Shown here piece by piece: positions 1 to 7,190 of a DNA stretch of 64,000 bases. The notes under the pieces were generated by a model. The model searched no databases. It was not told the origin of the DNA and was given only the letters and a program-made list of their open reading frames with translations. Source of the stretch: CAZNGF01 sp964572855 (GTDB taxonomy: Bacteria > Bipolaricaulota > Bipolaricaulia > RBG-16-55-9 > JAJCYT01); NCBI GenBank assembly GCA_964572855.1, contig CAZNGF010000002.1, forward strand, positions 34,310 through 98,309. The letters run 5' to 3'. Both the position numbers and the translations under genes were made by a program. Position 1 is the first letter of the stretch, and each line of letters starts with the position of its first letter.

Positions 1-178
1 CCCGCCAGCCCGTGGAGGAAGACCGAACCGACGATTGAGACCCTTCGGCCCCGGCCGAGATCGGCACATGTCGGCTCGACCCGGGACAGACTTCGGCGCG
101 CCCGCCAGCCCCCGTCCTCGTCCGCGGCGGACCGCTCCCGCTATGCTGCGTCACCGTGACAAGGGGGGATCGGGAGTC

Positions 179-3061
179 GTGCGCACAAGCGTTTATCGTT
201 TCGCGGGGGTGTCGCTTGCCGCCGTGCTAGTACTGACGGCGTGGGGGCAGCCTGCCGTTGGCGCCGACGCCCAAGTCTCGCTCGTCGCGCTCAACCGCAC
301 GGTGCGGGCCGACCCCGGCGCCTTCGTGACCCTGACCTTCCAGCTTCGGAACGAGGGCGATGCGGCCGTCGAGGTCCAACTGACCGCCGATATGCCGCCC
401 GGATTGTCGCTCTTGGGTGGGCTCCCCGCGGTCATGCTCGCGGGCGCCTCGATCGAAAGCCTGTTCGTCACCGTCATCGTGAGCCGGGAAACCGAGGCGG
501 GGCCGGCCATCGTTGCCTTGACTGCACGCATCGCGGGGGGAATGGCGCGCGCCGAGGCGACCGTCGACGTCGAGCGCGTGGCCGGCCTTAGCTTGCGCCC
601 TCCCCCGGATGGCTCGGCCGAGCCCGGCCAGTCCATCACGCTCGAATTCGGCGTAACCAACGACGGCAACGGCCCCGACCGGGTCGCCTTGGACGTGGAC
701 GCCCCGGCGGCGGTACAGGTCGCACCGACAAGCGCCTCGCTTACGCTGCTCGCGGGCGAAACCCGCCGGCTTGCGGTCACGCTGACCGTGCCGGCCGAAA
801 CCGACCTGCCGCGGGTTCGCGTCACGCTCGTGGCCAGCTCCACCAGTTTCCCGACCGTGAGCGCTCGGGCAACGACCACGCTCGACGTGCTCCCTCCGCT
901 GCCCGAGGCCGTGGGCGGGCGCCTCGTGCTCGAGGTGCCCAGCACCTTCGCGCTGGGGCCGACCGTCCTCCCCAACCGCGACGTCCCGCTGGTGCTCACG
1001 GCCAGTGTGGCGGGCGCGGCCGACTTCGACGACGGGGACCGCATCGACTATCGCCTCGCGCTCGACAACCTGGCCGTGCGCGACCTGCGTTTCGAACTGC
1101 GCCGCGGCGCGGTCGAGACCCGACTGGGTCGGCTCGCTGTGACCTGGACCGAACTGATCGATCAAGCCGGAGACGGTGCTCAGCTCACGCTCGAGGGCCT
1201 GCCGTTGCAGGGGGCCGTGAGCCTGGCTGCGCTGCTCGACGGGCTCTGGCCCCGCGTGGGGACCCAACTCGGCGCGGATGTGGTCGGTATGCGACTCCAA
1301 CTCAGCCAGCTCGCCCGCTTCGACCCCGAAGGGCGGGTCTGGCTCGGGTCGCTCTCGCTTACGCAATCCGTGGGCGAGGCGATTCGGTTAGGCAGCGAAT
1401 GGGCACTCAGCCAAGCCGATACCGGGGAACGGGTTTGGGGCAACGTGATCCGTTTCGACTGGGAGGGGGACGACTTCCGCGTCGACGGCGAGTGGATCCG
1501 AACCGACGCGGCTTTCCTCGGCGACCGGCCCGGCCGGCGCGGGTTCCGGCTCGCCCAAGCGCTCGAGCACGACGATGTGGCCGTGCAGCTCGCCTACAGC
1601 CGCGTTCTCGATCAGGGGAACGTCTCAGGGACGGGCGCCCTGCTCGAAACCGCCTGGCGCTCGTCCCTGCGCTGGACGCCCTCGAGCCCGTGGCCTTCGT
1701 GGGTCGCACGCCTGGACTTCGACGGGGCGCACGCCCCCCCCAACCTGGGACAGTCAAGCCGCCTGCTGGCCAGCCTGGGGATGCGCCAGGAGATCGCTCC
1801 CCTCTCCCTCGGTGCCACTGCCAGCCGGCTGTCGTCGGTGGACGCCACGGGCGCGCACGACGACTTGACGCTTCGCGCCGAGGCGGCGGTGGACCTGGCG
1901 CCGGCCCGTCTACTCCTGCGGGCCGGACAGACGCTTGCCGTCTCCCCGCTGCACGTCGCCCCGTCCCCCGCCGGCACCGAGCTGCTGGCCGCCCTGCAGC
2001 TCACCGGGGCGCTCGGGCGGGGGGCACTCTCCCTCCTGCTGTTGGGTGACGTGGTCACGGTCGACGCCGTGCTCGACTTACAAACGGGCCCCCTGCGCGC
2101 CGCAGCCGAGTTGGAACTCGAGCTCGACGCCGCCGGCCTGCTGAGCGCCGAGGCGCGCGCGGAACTCTCCGTGGCCTTCAACGCGCCGGTCGCCTTCATC
2201 CCGGTGGGCGGTCGGGTGACAGGGGTCGCCTTCGAGGACGCCAACCAGAACGGCCTCCGCGACTCCGACGAGGCTGGCATCGCCGACCTCGTGTTCCGCG
2301 TCGGCGACGCACGCGTCCGCACCGATGCGGAGGGACGCTACCGCACGCCGCCGCTCTCCCCCGGGGCCTACGAGATCCGTCTAAACGCGCTCCCGCTCGA
2401 ACTCGTCGCCGGACCCGTTCCCGGAACAGTCACCGTGAGCGCGGGGGAAACGAAACGGGCCGACCTGCCGCTCAACCGCGTGGGCGTCGTGCGCGGCGTC
2501 GTCTTTGACGACCGCGATCAAGACGGCATTCGGGACGCCGACGAAGCCGGGCTGGAAAACGCGGTCGTGGACCTGCGTGGCGCGGGCCGCACCGCCCCCG
2601 GACGCACGGATGACCAAGGCCGCTTCAGCTTCAGCGGACTGGCCCCGGGGTCCTATCGCCTGACCCTCGATGTCTCCGCGCTCCCGCCCCGCAGCGAGCT
2701 CACCACCCCCGACACGATCGCGTTCACGCTTTCGCCGGGCCAAACCGTGGAAGCGGCCTTTGGCGCCTACCAAAGGCCGCGGGCCATCCGTTTCGTCCCG
2801 ACCGCCACCTTCACCGTCTCTCCCGAGCTCCCGCAAGCGGGGGAACCCGTTACCTTTAACGGAAGCAACTCCTTCGATCCCGACGGGCGCGTCGTCGGCC
2901 ACGCGTGGGATCTGGATGGAGACGGTCAAGCCGACGCGGAAGGCGCAACGGTCACGCGGACCTATGACCTGCCAGGCACCGTCCGCGTGACGCTCACCGT
3001 CCGCGACGACCAGGGGAACACGGACAGCTTAAGCCAAGACGTCGTGATCGCCGCGCCCTAG
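179..3061 (+). CDS. Large secreted multidomain protein: DUF11/NEW3-like, beta-barrel-like, two SdrD-B and one PKD domain
   Basis: I place the start at GTG 179, because a G-rich ribosome site (161-168) precedes it and a clean signal peptide (VRTSVYRFAGVSLAAVLVL) follows; in-frame upstream ATGs at 35 and 143 would add a charged non-signal extension. The 960-residue product has N-terminal Ig-like repeats of the CARDB/NEW3 kind (about 30-240), a long stretch of alternating hydrophobic residues with repeated short strands (about 246-665) that reads like an outer-membrane beta-barrel, two SdrD-B/carboxypeptidase-regulatory-like domains (about 676 and 768, each with a D-x-N/D-x-D-G-x-R-D loop) and a C-terminal PKD domain (about 875-960). 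Barrel plus plug-like regulatory domains would fit an usher or surface secretion pore, but that is inference. Nothing was recognised in bases 1-178. Confidence 0.8.
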   Translation: MRTSVYRFAGVSLAAVLVLTAWGQPAVGADAQVSLVALNRTVRADPGAFVTLTFQLRNEGDAAVEVQLTADMPPGLSLLGGLPAVMLAGASIESLFVTVIVSRETEAGPAIVALTARIAGGMARAEATVDVERVAGLSLRPPPDGSAEPGQSITLEFGVTNDGNGPDRVALDVDAPAAVQVAPTSASLTLLAGETRRLAVTLTVPAETDLPRVRVTLVASSTSFPTVSARATTTLDVLPPLPEAVGGRLVLEVPSTFALGPTVLPNRDVPLVLTASVAGAADFDDGDRIDYRLALDNLAVRDLRFELRRGAVETRLGRLAVTWTELIDQAGDGAQLTLEGLPLQGAVSLAALLDGLWPRVGTQLGADVVGMRLQLSQLARFDPEGRVWLGSLSLTQSVGEAIRLGSEWALSQADTGERVWGNVIRFDWEGDDFRVDGEWIRTDAAFLGDRPGRRGFRLAQALEHDDVAVQLAYSRVLDQGNVSGTGALLETAWRSSLRWTPSSPWPSWVARLDFDGAHAPPNLGQSSRLLASLGMRQEIAPLSLGATASRLSSVDATGAHDDLTLRAEAAVDLAPARLLLRAGQTLAVSPLHVAPSPAGTELLAALQLTGALGRGALSLLLLGDVVTVDAVLDLQTGPLRAAAELELELDAAGLLSAEARAELSVAFNAPVAFIPVGGRVTGVAFEDANQNGLRDSDEAGIADLVFRVGDARVRTDAEGRYRTPPLSPGAYEIRLNALPLELVAGPVPGTVTVSAGETKRADLPLNRVGVVRGVVFDDRDQDGIRDADEAGLENAVVDLRGAGRTAPGRTDDQGRFSFSGLAPGSYRLTLDVSALPPRSELTTPDTIAFTLSPGQTVEAAFGAYQRPRAIRFVPTATFTVSPELPQAGEPVTFNGSNSFDPDGRVVGHAWDLDGDGQADAEGATVTRTYDLPGTVRVTLTVRDDQGNTDSLSQDVVIAAP

Positions 3062-3359
3062 CTGCTTCCATCCCATCGCGCATATATGCGTCTAGAATGG
3101 TTGCCATTAGGTATACTTGGAAAACGTTGAAAGGAGGTGTGACCCATGCAGCGCCGCGTCGGACGCACGCAATCGCAGCGCGAGACAGCCCAAACGGCCC
3201 GTCTCCGTCGTGAGGTGTCCGTCGCGCGCAGCGGTGTCACGCCACCACAACCGCAAGAAACCTTGCACGTGGTCGCTAAGCGCCAGTTGGGGCTCATCGA
3301 TCCGATGAGCGTGGTCTTATGTGGTTACGCGGGTCAAACCGATCGTTTCTTCATGGAAG
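3062..3359 (+). other. Long 5' leader/intergenic region before the tandem riboswitch
   Basis: A -10-like TATACT lies at 3112-3117 without a convincing -35 box. An unusually strong ribosome site (AAGGAGG, 3131-3137) stands 8 nt before ATG 3146. The ORF from that ATG runs through both aptamers and most of the next gene in another frame, and its second half is clearly a shadow, so I do not call it as a gene. A short translated leader cannot be excluded. No other structure was recognised. Confidence 0.4.
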
Positions 3360-3420
3360 CATCTACAAGGGCAAACCAAGCGAAAGCCTGGGGCGCAAAG
3401 CTACGGCCTTCTAGGTCCGC
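3360..3420 (+). promoter_or_regulatory. Cyclic-di-GMP-I (GEMM-I) riboswitch-like aptamer, first of a tandem pair (3' half degenerate)
   Basis: The conserved 5' core is present in order: AGGGCAAACC (3368-3377), a GAAA tetraloop on a short stem, then GGGGCGCAAAGC followed by a receptor-like CTACGGCC. By analogy with the Vc2 aptamer the G20 position is G, which favours c-di-GMP over cGAMP. The 3' side is short (AGGTCCG) and lacks the CAGCCGGG block of the second copy, so this copy may be weak or decayed. Confidence 0.65.
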
Positions 3421-3495
3421 ACGAACAAGGCAAACCCGCCGCGAGGCGGCGACGCAAAGCCACGGGTCTCTTGCAGACAGCCGGGCTACCGTAGC
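3421..3495 (+). promoter_or_regulatory. Cyclic-di-GMP-I (GEMM-I) riboswitch aptamer, second of a tandem pair
   Basis: This copy matches the GEMM-I consensus closely: AAGGCAAACCC (3427-3437), a perfect CGCC/GGCG stem closed by a GCGA loop, GACGCAAAGCCACGGGTCT, a short hairpin, then AGACAGCCGGGCTACCG. The G20-equivalent is G, consistent with c-di-GMP specificity. It ends about 55 nt before the start codon of the small secreted-protein gene at 3549. The expression platform looks translational. Confidence 0.92.
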
Positions 3496-3498
3496 GTA

Positions 3499-3540
3499 CC
3501 TAATGGTGGCAGAGCCGCTAGATGCGACATCATTAGGAGG
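3499..3540 (+). promoter_or_regulatory. Hairpin that can sequester the ribosome-binding site (riboswitch expression platform)
   Basis: CCTAATG at 3499-3505 is exactly complementary to CATTAGG at 3531-3537, and the right arm contains the first half of the AGGAGG ribosome site (3535-3540). Pairing would hide that site from ribosomes. This suggests aptamer folding controls translation of the next gene. The direction of control, on or off, cannot be read from sequence alone. Confidence 0.65.
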
Positions 3541-3548
3541 TGCTTTTT

Positions 3549-3986
3549 ATGAAGAAAGTAAGCATGTTGTTTGCGACGTTTGCGGTGTTGGGCATGGTGA
3601 CAATGGCCGTTTGGGCCGGCAACAGCGACAAGGCGCAGGTTGGCTTCTCGTTGGAGCAGTACTTTTCACTGGAAGTCAAAAACGGCGCCAACGTCGAGTT
3701 CGGCACGCTGGACGCCCTGGCCGGGCCGTTCGAGAAGAAAAACGGTTCCGCGCTCAAGGTCGACAGCAACACGAGCTGGAGCATCAGCACCAGCAAAGCG
3801 GTGCTGACGAGCCCCAACGGCGCCAACGCCGACACCGTACTCAACGCCCTGGCCGTCTCGCTCGAAACCGAGAGCGGGATAGGCAAAGACGCGGACATCA
3901 AGGTGGATTACGCCTTGGACAACCTCGAGGACCTGCCCACGGGTGACTATGTCGTCGAGGTGACGTTTACGGGTAGCACCAAGTAA
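3549..3986 (+). CDS. Small secreted riboswitch-controlled protein, putative fibre/adhesion subunit
   Basis: The 145-residue product starts at ATG 3549, 8 nt after AGGAGG, and has a clear signal peptide (MKKVSMLFATFAVLGMVTMA, cleavage probably after VWA). The mature part is short, rich in beta-prone segments, lacks cysteine and ends in a strand (VVEVTFTGSTK). It shares an internal pattern with the protein at 5474: a V-x-SN-xx-W strand in the middle and a VDY...GDY strand pair near the C-terminus. That suggests the two are paralogous Ig-like subunits. I recognise no named family. The tandem c-di-GMP riboswitch directly upstream points to a role in surface attachment, motility or matrix. A strong terminator follows, so it is probably a monocistronic, highly expressed gene. 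Confidence 0.88.
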   Translation: MKKVSMLFATFAVLGMVTMAVWAGNSDKAQVGFSLEQYFSLEVKNGANVEFGTLDALAGPFEKKNGSALKVDSNTSWSISTSKAVLTSPNGANADTVLNALAVSLETESGIGKDADIKVDYALDNLEDLPTGDYVVEVTFTGSTK

Positions 3987-4030
3987 CCCACATAAGGCTG
4001 CCACATAGGACCACTGCTGCAAGCAAGCAC

Positions 4031-4060
4031 GCGGGGGCGGGTCAAGCGACCTGCCCCCGC
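4031..4060 (+). terminator. Intrinsic terminator-like hairpin
   Basis: A 13-bp GC-rich stem (4031-4043 with 4048-4060, one G-U pair) closes a 4-nt AAGC loop 45 nt after the 3549 gene. The U-tract is poor (CTCATTGT). Confidence 0.75.
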
Positions 4061-4129
4061 CTCATTGTCCCCGACCGCCCAAGGTCATCGTCGTTACAGG
4101 GGGGCCTGCGTGGGTACGCTAGAATTGGG

Positions 4130-4135
4130 TACAAT
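4130..4135 (+). promoter_or_regulatory. -10 box (TACAAT) for the sigma-factor gene
   Basis: TACAAT, the form of -10 box seen at many promoters in this window, lies 35 nt before the sigma-factor ATG. No good -35 hexamer is visible at 17 bp. Confidence 0.5.
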
Positions 4136-4170
4136 CTCCGTATCCACCCCGCTCCCGGAGGCTTTTGGCG

Positions 4171-4938
4171 ATGGATTCAGAACAACTTCTTGCGCAACTG
4201 GCTCGGCTGCACGCCCAAGCCGCGCCGCAGGATCAAATCCTCAAGCTCAAGGAGGAGCTCGTTGAGGCCAACGTCGGCCTCGTGACCTCGATAGCCAAGC
4301 GCTTCGTCCACTCCGGCGAACCCTTAGAGGATCTCGTTCAGGCCGGCTACATCGGCCTCCTCAACGCCGTCCACAACTTCGACCTCAACCGCGGCACCAA
4401 GTTCTCGACTTACGCCACTTACCTCATCCAGGGCGAAATCCGGCACCACATCCGCGACAAGAACACCACCATCCGCCTGCCGCAGTGGCTTCAAAAGCTG
4501 AGCCAACAGGTCAAGCGCGCCGAGGAGCGTTTCTATCAGGAACACGGACGCCTGCCCACCATCGCCCAGCTTTCCGACGCCCTCAACATCGAGGAGGACG
4601 GCATTCGAGAAGCCCTCAAGGCCCGCGAAGCGCTTCATTACGTCTCCATCGATGCCGAGCGTCGAGAAGAGGATCCCCGTCCCCTCGCCTTCGACCCGAG
4701 CAAGATCCGCAGCAAACACCCGGACGAGTTCCCGATCGAGTACAGGATTAAGATCGCCTCCGCCATCGAGACGCTCACCGACCTGCAACAGCGCGTCATC
4801 AACGACCTCTTCTACGCCGGCAAATCCCAAGCCCAGGTGGGCCAGGAGGTCGGTTACTCCCAGCGCCACATCTCCCGCATCAAGCAAGAGGTCCTCGATG
4901 CCATCAGGGGAGAATTCGACGAGCAGGACCCCGAATAA
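4171..4938 (+). CDS. RNA polymerase sigma factor, sigma-70 family, SigB/F/G/FliA-like
   Basis: The 255-residue product begins at ATG 4171, 9 nt after GGAGG; the in-frame TTG at 4165 is too close to that site. It has sigma region 2 (about 30-105, with EANVGLVTSIAKRF and DLVQAGYIGLLNAV), region 3 (about 115-165) and a region 4 helix-turn-helix (about 205-245, QAQVGQEVGYSQRHISRI). There is no region 1.1 and the length matches group 3 alternative sigmas for stress, sporulation or flagella. Its own promoter and ribosome site suggest it is transcribed separately. It sits between the two riboswitch-controlled genes, so it may direct their transcription, but that is inference. No anti-sigma factor was recognised next to it. 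Confidence 0.92.
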   Translation: MDSEQLLAQLARLHAQAAPQDQILKLKEELVEANVGLVTSIAKRFVHSGEPLEDLVQAGYIGLLNAVHNFDLNRGTKFSTYATYLIQGEIRHHIRDKNTTIRLPQWLQKLSQQVKRAEERFYQEHGRLPTIAQLSDALNIEEDGIREALKAREALHYVSIDAERREEDPRPLAFDPSKIRSKHPDEFPIEYRIKIASAIETLTDLQQRVINDLFYAGKSQAQVGQEVGYSQRHISRIKQEVLDAIRGEFDEQDPE

Positions 4939-5004
4939 GGTCTACGCGCCCGCGCTTCTAGGTATACTCCCAAGCAACGATGGGACGCGGACGGAAGGAC
5001 GCCC

Positions 5005-5298
5005 ATGAGTGATACCGCCAACGCGGACGATCGGGGGGAGTTCCTCGTGACACTGCTCAGCGACGTCAACAGCGCCATTAGCGAACTGGTCGACCTCAGC
5101 GTCGCCTGGTCGAACGGCGACTTCCCGCGCGCCCACGCCAAGTGCGACTTGGTTTTCGCGCGACTCGAGCGCGCCGCCGCGGCCGCCCAGGGAGAAGCAA
5201 CCCGTTCGGCGCGTGCCCAACGTTACCTCCACCAGCTGGACGACGTTCGCGACCAACTGACCCCGCTGCGCCCCATCCTCGCCAACCGCATCGGTTAA
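5005..5298 (+). CDS. Small helical protein of unknown function
   Basis: The 97-residue product starts at ATG 5005 after GGAAGGA (4993-4999), and a -10-like TATACT lies at 4963-4968. It is acidic at the N-terminus, almost entirely helical by composition, has no signal peptide or membrane segment, and contains Ala/Arg-rich amphipathic helices (RLERAAAAAQGEATRSARAQ). I recognise no family. Its place right after the sigma factor allows a partner or regulator role such as a sigma antagonist, but no motif supports this. Its own -10 and good ribosome site argue that it is a real gene. Confidence 0.7.
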   Translation: MSDTANADDRGEFLVTLLSDVNSAISELVDLSVAWSNGDFPRAHAKCDLVFARLERAAAAAQGEATRSARAQRYLHQLDDVRDQLTPLRPILANRIG

Positions 5299-5337
5299 GC
5301 CTTCATCCCGTGAATGTCTAACTCGGCCGCTTCCAGG

Positions 5338-5343
5338 TATAAT
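5338..5343 (+). promoter_or_regulatory. -10 box (TATAAT) for the second riboswitch gene
   Basis: A perfect TATAAT starts a roughly 130-nt leader that contains the third c-di-GMP aptamer. No clear -35 hexamer lies 17 bp upstream, which would allow an activator or an alternative sigma factor. Confidence 0.6.
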
Positions 5344-5366
5344 CATTACCGCGGTCAAATGCCGCC

Positions 5367-5473
5367 GTGAAGAAGCCACAGCTTCACATCGCGAAAAAGG
5401 TAAACCCGCCGCGAGACGGGGACACAAAGCCACGGGTCTCTAGAAGACAGCCGGGCCGCCGAAGGGGTGAAGC
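5367..5473 (+). promoter_or_regulatory. Cyclic-di-GMP-I (GEMM-I) riboswitch with switchable RBS-pairing stem
   Basis: The aptamer core (about 5395-5460) contains AAGGTAAACCC, a CGCC-GCGA stem-loop, GGGGACACAAAGCCACGGGTCT and AGACAGCCGGGCCGCCG in the order expected for GEMM-I; the G20-equivalent is G. GCTTCAC (5381-5387) is perfectly complementary to GTGAAGC (5467-5473), which overlaps the ribosome site and touches the ATG at 5474. The same GCTTCAC can instead pair with upstream GTGAAG (5367-5372), or GCTTC with GAAGC (5372-5376). These exclusive pairings make a plausible translational switch. If the ligand stabilises the long stem, c-di-GMP should turn the gene off. Confidence 0.92.
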
Positions 5474-5989
5474 ATGAGACACGCAAACCTTAGCTTGCTC
5501 GCGCTTGGCGCGCTGCTCGTTTTCGTCGGCGGCTTTTGGGCCGATGGTGCAACCCAGACCGAGGTCGTTTTTCACCTCGCGCCGTTTCAAACCCTCTCGC
5601 TGGCGGACGGACCCTTCGGTGCGCGCACCGCTTACAGCGTGCACATCCCACAGCCCAGCGCGCGCGAACTCGCCCGCGGTCACGTCGACGTTCCGGGGGC
5701 GGTCACCCTCAACGTCCACAGCAACGCCCCGTGGGTCGTCAACGTCCGCGCCCTCAGTCCGGACATGGGCCACAGCGACGACGGCGCCGTCACCAAGCCA
5801 CTCGCCGACTTTCAACTCCGCGCCGCAAATCGCCCCTACATCACACTCGATACCCAAGACCAACGACTCATCCAGGGAGACCACGGACGCTTCTCCTTCG
5901 AGGTGGACTACCGCGTCCGCTTCGACCCACGCACCCATCGCGACGGCGACTATGCGCTCGACCTCCTCTACACCATCACCAGTCGCTGA
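5474..5989 (+). CDS. Secreted riboswitch-controlled protein, putative fibre subunit paralogue
   Basis: The 171-residue product starts at ATG 5474 just after AAGGGGTG (5463-5469). It carries a signal peptide (MRHANLSLLALGALLVFVGG). The mature part has the same strand pattern as the 3549 product: TLNVHSNAPWVVNVRA in the middle and FEVDYRVRF...GDYALDLLYTI at the end. This is good internal evidence that the two are related beta-sandwich subunits although overall identity is low. No cysteine pair, lipobox or sortase signal is seen. It is followed within 55 nt by a chaperone-like gene, which suggests subunit and chaperone are made together. Function is not established. Confidence 0.85.
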   Translation: MRHANLSLLALGALLVFVGGFWADGATQTEVVFHLAPFQTLSLADGPFGARTAYSVHIPQPSARELARGHVDVPGAVTLNVHSNAPWVVNVRALSPDMGHSDDGAVTKPLADFQLRAANRPYITLDTQDQRLIQGDHGRFSFEVDYRVRFDPRTHRDGDYALDLLYTITSR

Positions 5990-6043
5990 CCTATGTGGAC
6001 GTGCGTCCTTGCCGCTGCGCTCAGTTCCCGCCAAACTGACCTC

Positions 6044-7081
6044 ATGAAGCCGCCCATCTACCTACTCATCGCCGCAGTGGTCCTGATTGTTGTCGCCCCG
6101 CCGGCCCAGGCGCTTCGCCTCTCCCGAATCGAGTTCGACCTCTCCCTCCCGCCCGGCGCGCGGGAAACCTTTTCCTTCCACGTTTTCAACGACGAGGCGG
6201 AGGAAACCACCGTTTCGCTCTCGCTGGCCGACTGGGATCGAACGCTCGACGGCGAGAATCGTTTCTTCGAGCCCGGCACCAACGCGCGCTCGGCCAGCGA
6301 TTGGATCACCTTCGCCCCCAACCAGTTCACCCTCGCGCCCGACGAAACCGCCGAGGTCCGCTTCACCCTCAACGTCCCCCCCGACGTCCGCGGCACCCAC
6401 TGGGCAGCCCTCTTGGTCGAAGGCTCGCCGCGCGAGGTCGACACCCAGGGCGGGACCACCATCCTCGTTCGCCGCCGTTTCGCCGTCAAGATCCTGCAAA
6501 CCCCTCCCGACACCGGGGCGCAGGACATACGGCTCCTCGGGCTCGACGTCGCGGGCCTTAACCCCCTTACCGTTCACCTTCGCGTCCGCAACGCCGGCAC
6601 GCGCAACCTCGCCGCCGTCAAGGGCCGCCTCGAGCTGCGCGACCAAACCGGCACGCTCGAATCCGTCCCCATCGAGGACTTTCCCATGCTTCCCGGCGCC
6701 GAGCGGCGCGTCACCGTCGCCAGCAAACGCTTCCGCAACGAGCCCTTCCCCGCCGGCCGCTTCCTCGTCCTCGCCATCCTAGATTTCGGCGGGGACGACC
6801 TGCTCGGCGGCCAGCTCAACCTCAACGTCCCAGCTATCCAGCTCGCCCCCCTGGAGCCTCAATTGTCACTGCCTCAGGACCTCGACCGGGACGGTCTGTT
6901 CGAGGATGTCAACGGAGACGGCCAACTGACCGACGACGACCCCGTCCTCCTCGGCTTCCACTTGGACAATCCGGCCGTCCTCGACAACCATCGCCTCTTC
7001 GATTACGACAACGACGGCGACGTGGACTTCGACGACGTGCTCGCCCTCCGCGCCCGCGTCGAAACCCAATCCGACGCCTAA
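6044..7081 (+). CDS. PapD/DUF916-like periplasmic chaperone-type protein with C-terminal dockerin-like repeats
   Basis: I choose ATG 6044, which gives a textbook signal peptide (MKPPIYLLIAAVVLIVV, cleavage after AQA); the in-frame ATG at 5993, just after the previous stop, would bury it. The 345-residue product has a first Ig-like domain (about 25-160) with the layout of pilus chaperones and WxL-interacting proteins: strand, acidic loop, then FTLAPDETAEVRFTLNVP. A second Ig-like domain spans about 165-265. Two calcium-loop motifs follow at about 279-345 (DLDRDGLFEDVNGDG and DYDNDGDVDFDD), as in type I dockerins. Chaperone and dockerin features in one chain are unusual. No strong ribosome site is visible, so it is probably coupled to the gene at 5474. 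Confidence 0.78.
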   Translation: MKPPIYLLIAAVVLIVVAPPAQALRLSRIEFDLSLPPGARETFSFHVFNDEAEETTVSLSLADWDRTLDGENRFFEPGTNARSASDWITFAPNQFTLAPDETAEVRFTLNVPPDVRGTHWAALLVEGSPREVDTQGGTTILVRRRFAVKILQTPPDTGAQDIRLLGLDVAGLNPLTVHLRVRNAGTRNLAAVKGRLELRDQTGTLESVPIEDFPMLPGAERRVTVASKRFRNEPFPAGRFLVLAILDFGGDDLLGGQLNLNVPAIQLAPLEPQLSLPQDLDRDGLFEDVNGDGQLTDDDPVLLGFHLDNPAVLDNHRLFDYDNDGDVDFDDVLALRARVETQSDA

Positions 7082-7190
7082 GCCCTCCAGCTGTCCGCTA
7101 GACGAATGCCCGCCGCCTGACGGACTTGCGTCCCTGTGCTCCCGACTCCCCCGCGTTACATTGCACACAACATTGGGAAGGAGGACAATC

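Noticed and set aside
227..1366. 379-residue minus-strand ORF opposite the large secreted protein
   Set aside because: GC-rich antisense shadow with His/Arg/Gly-rich composition, and no ribosome site or motif.
3146..3946. 266-residue plus-strand ORF with an ideal ribosome site overlapping the riboswitches
   Set aside because: Its 3' part lies in another frame of the well-supported 3549 gene and has low-complexity Arg/Gln composition. The start region is kept only as a possible leader ORF.
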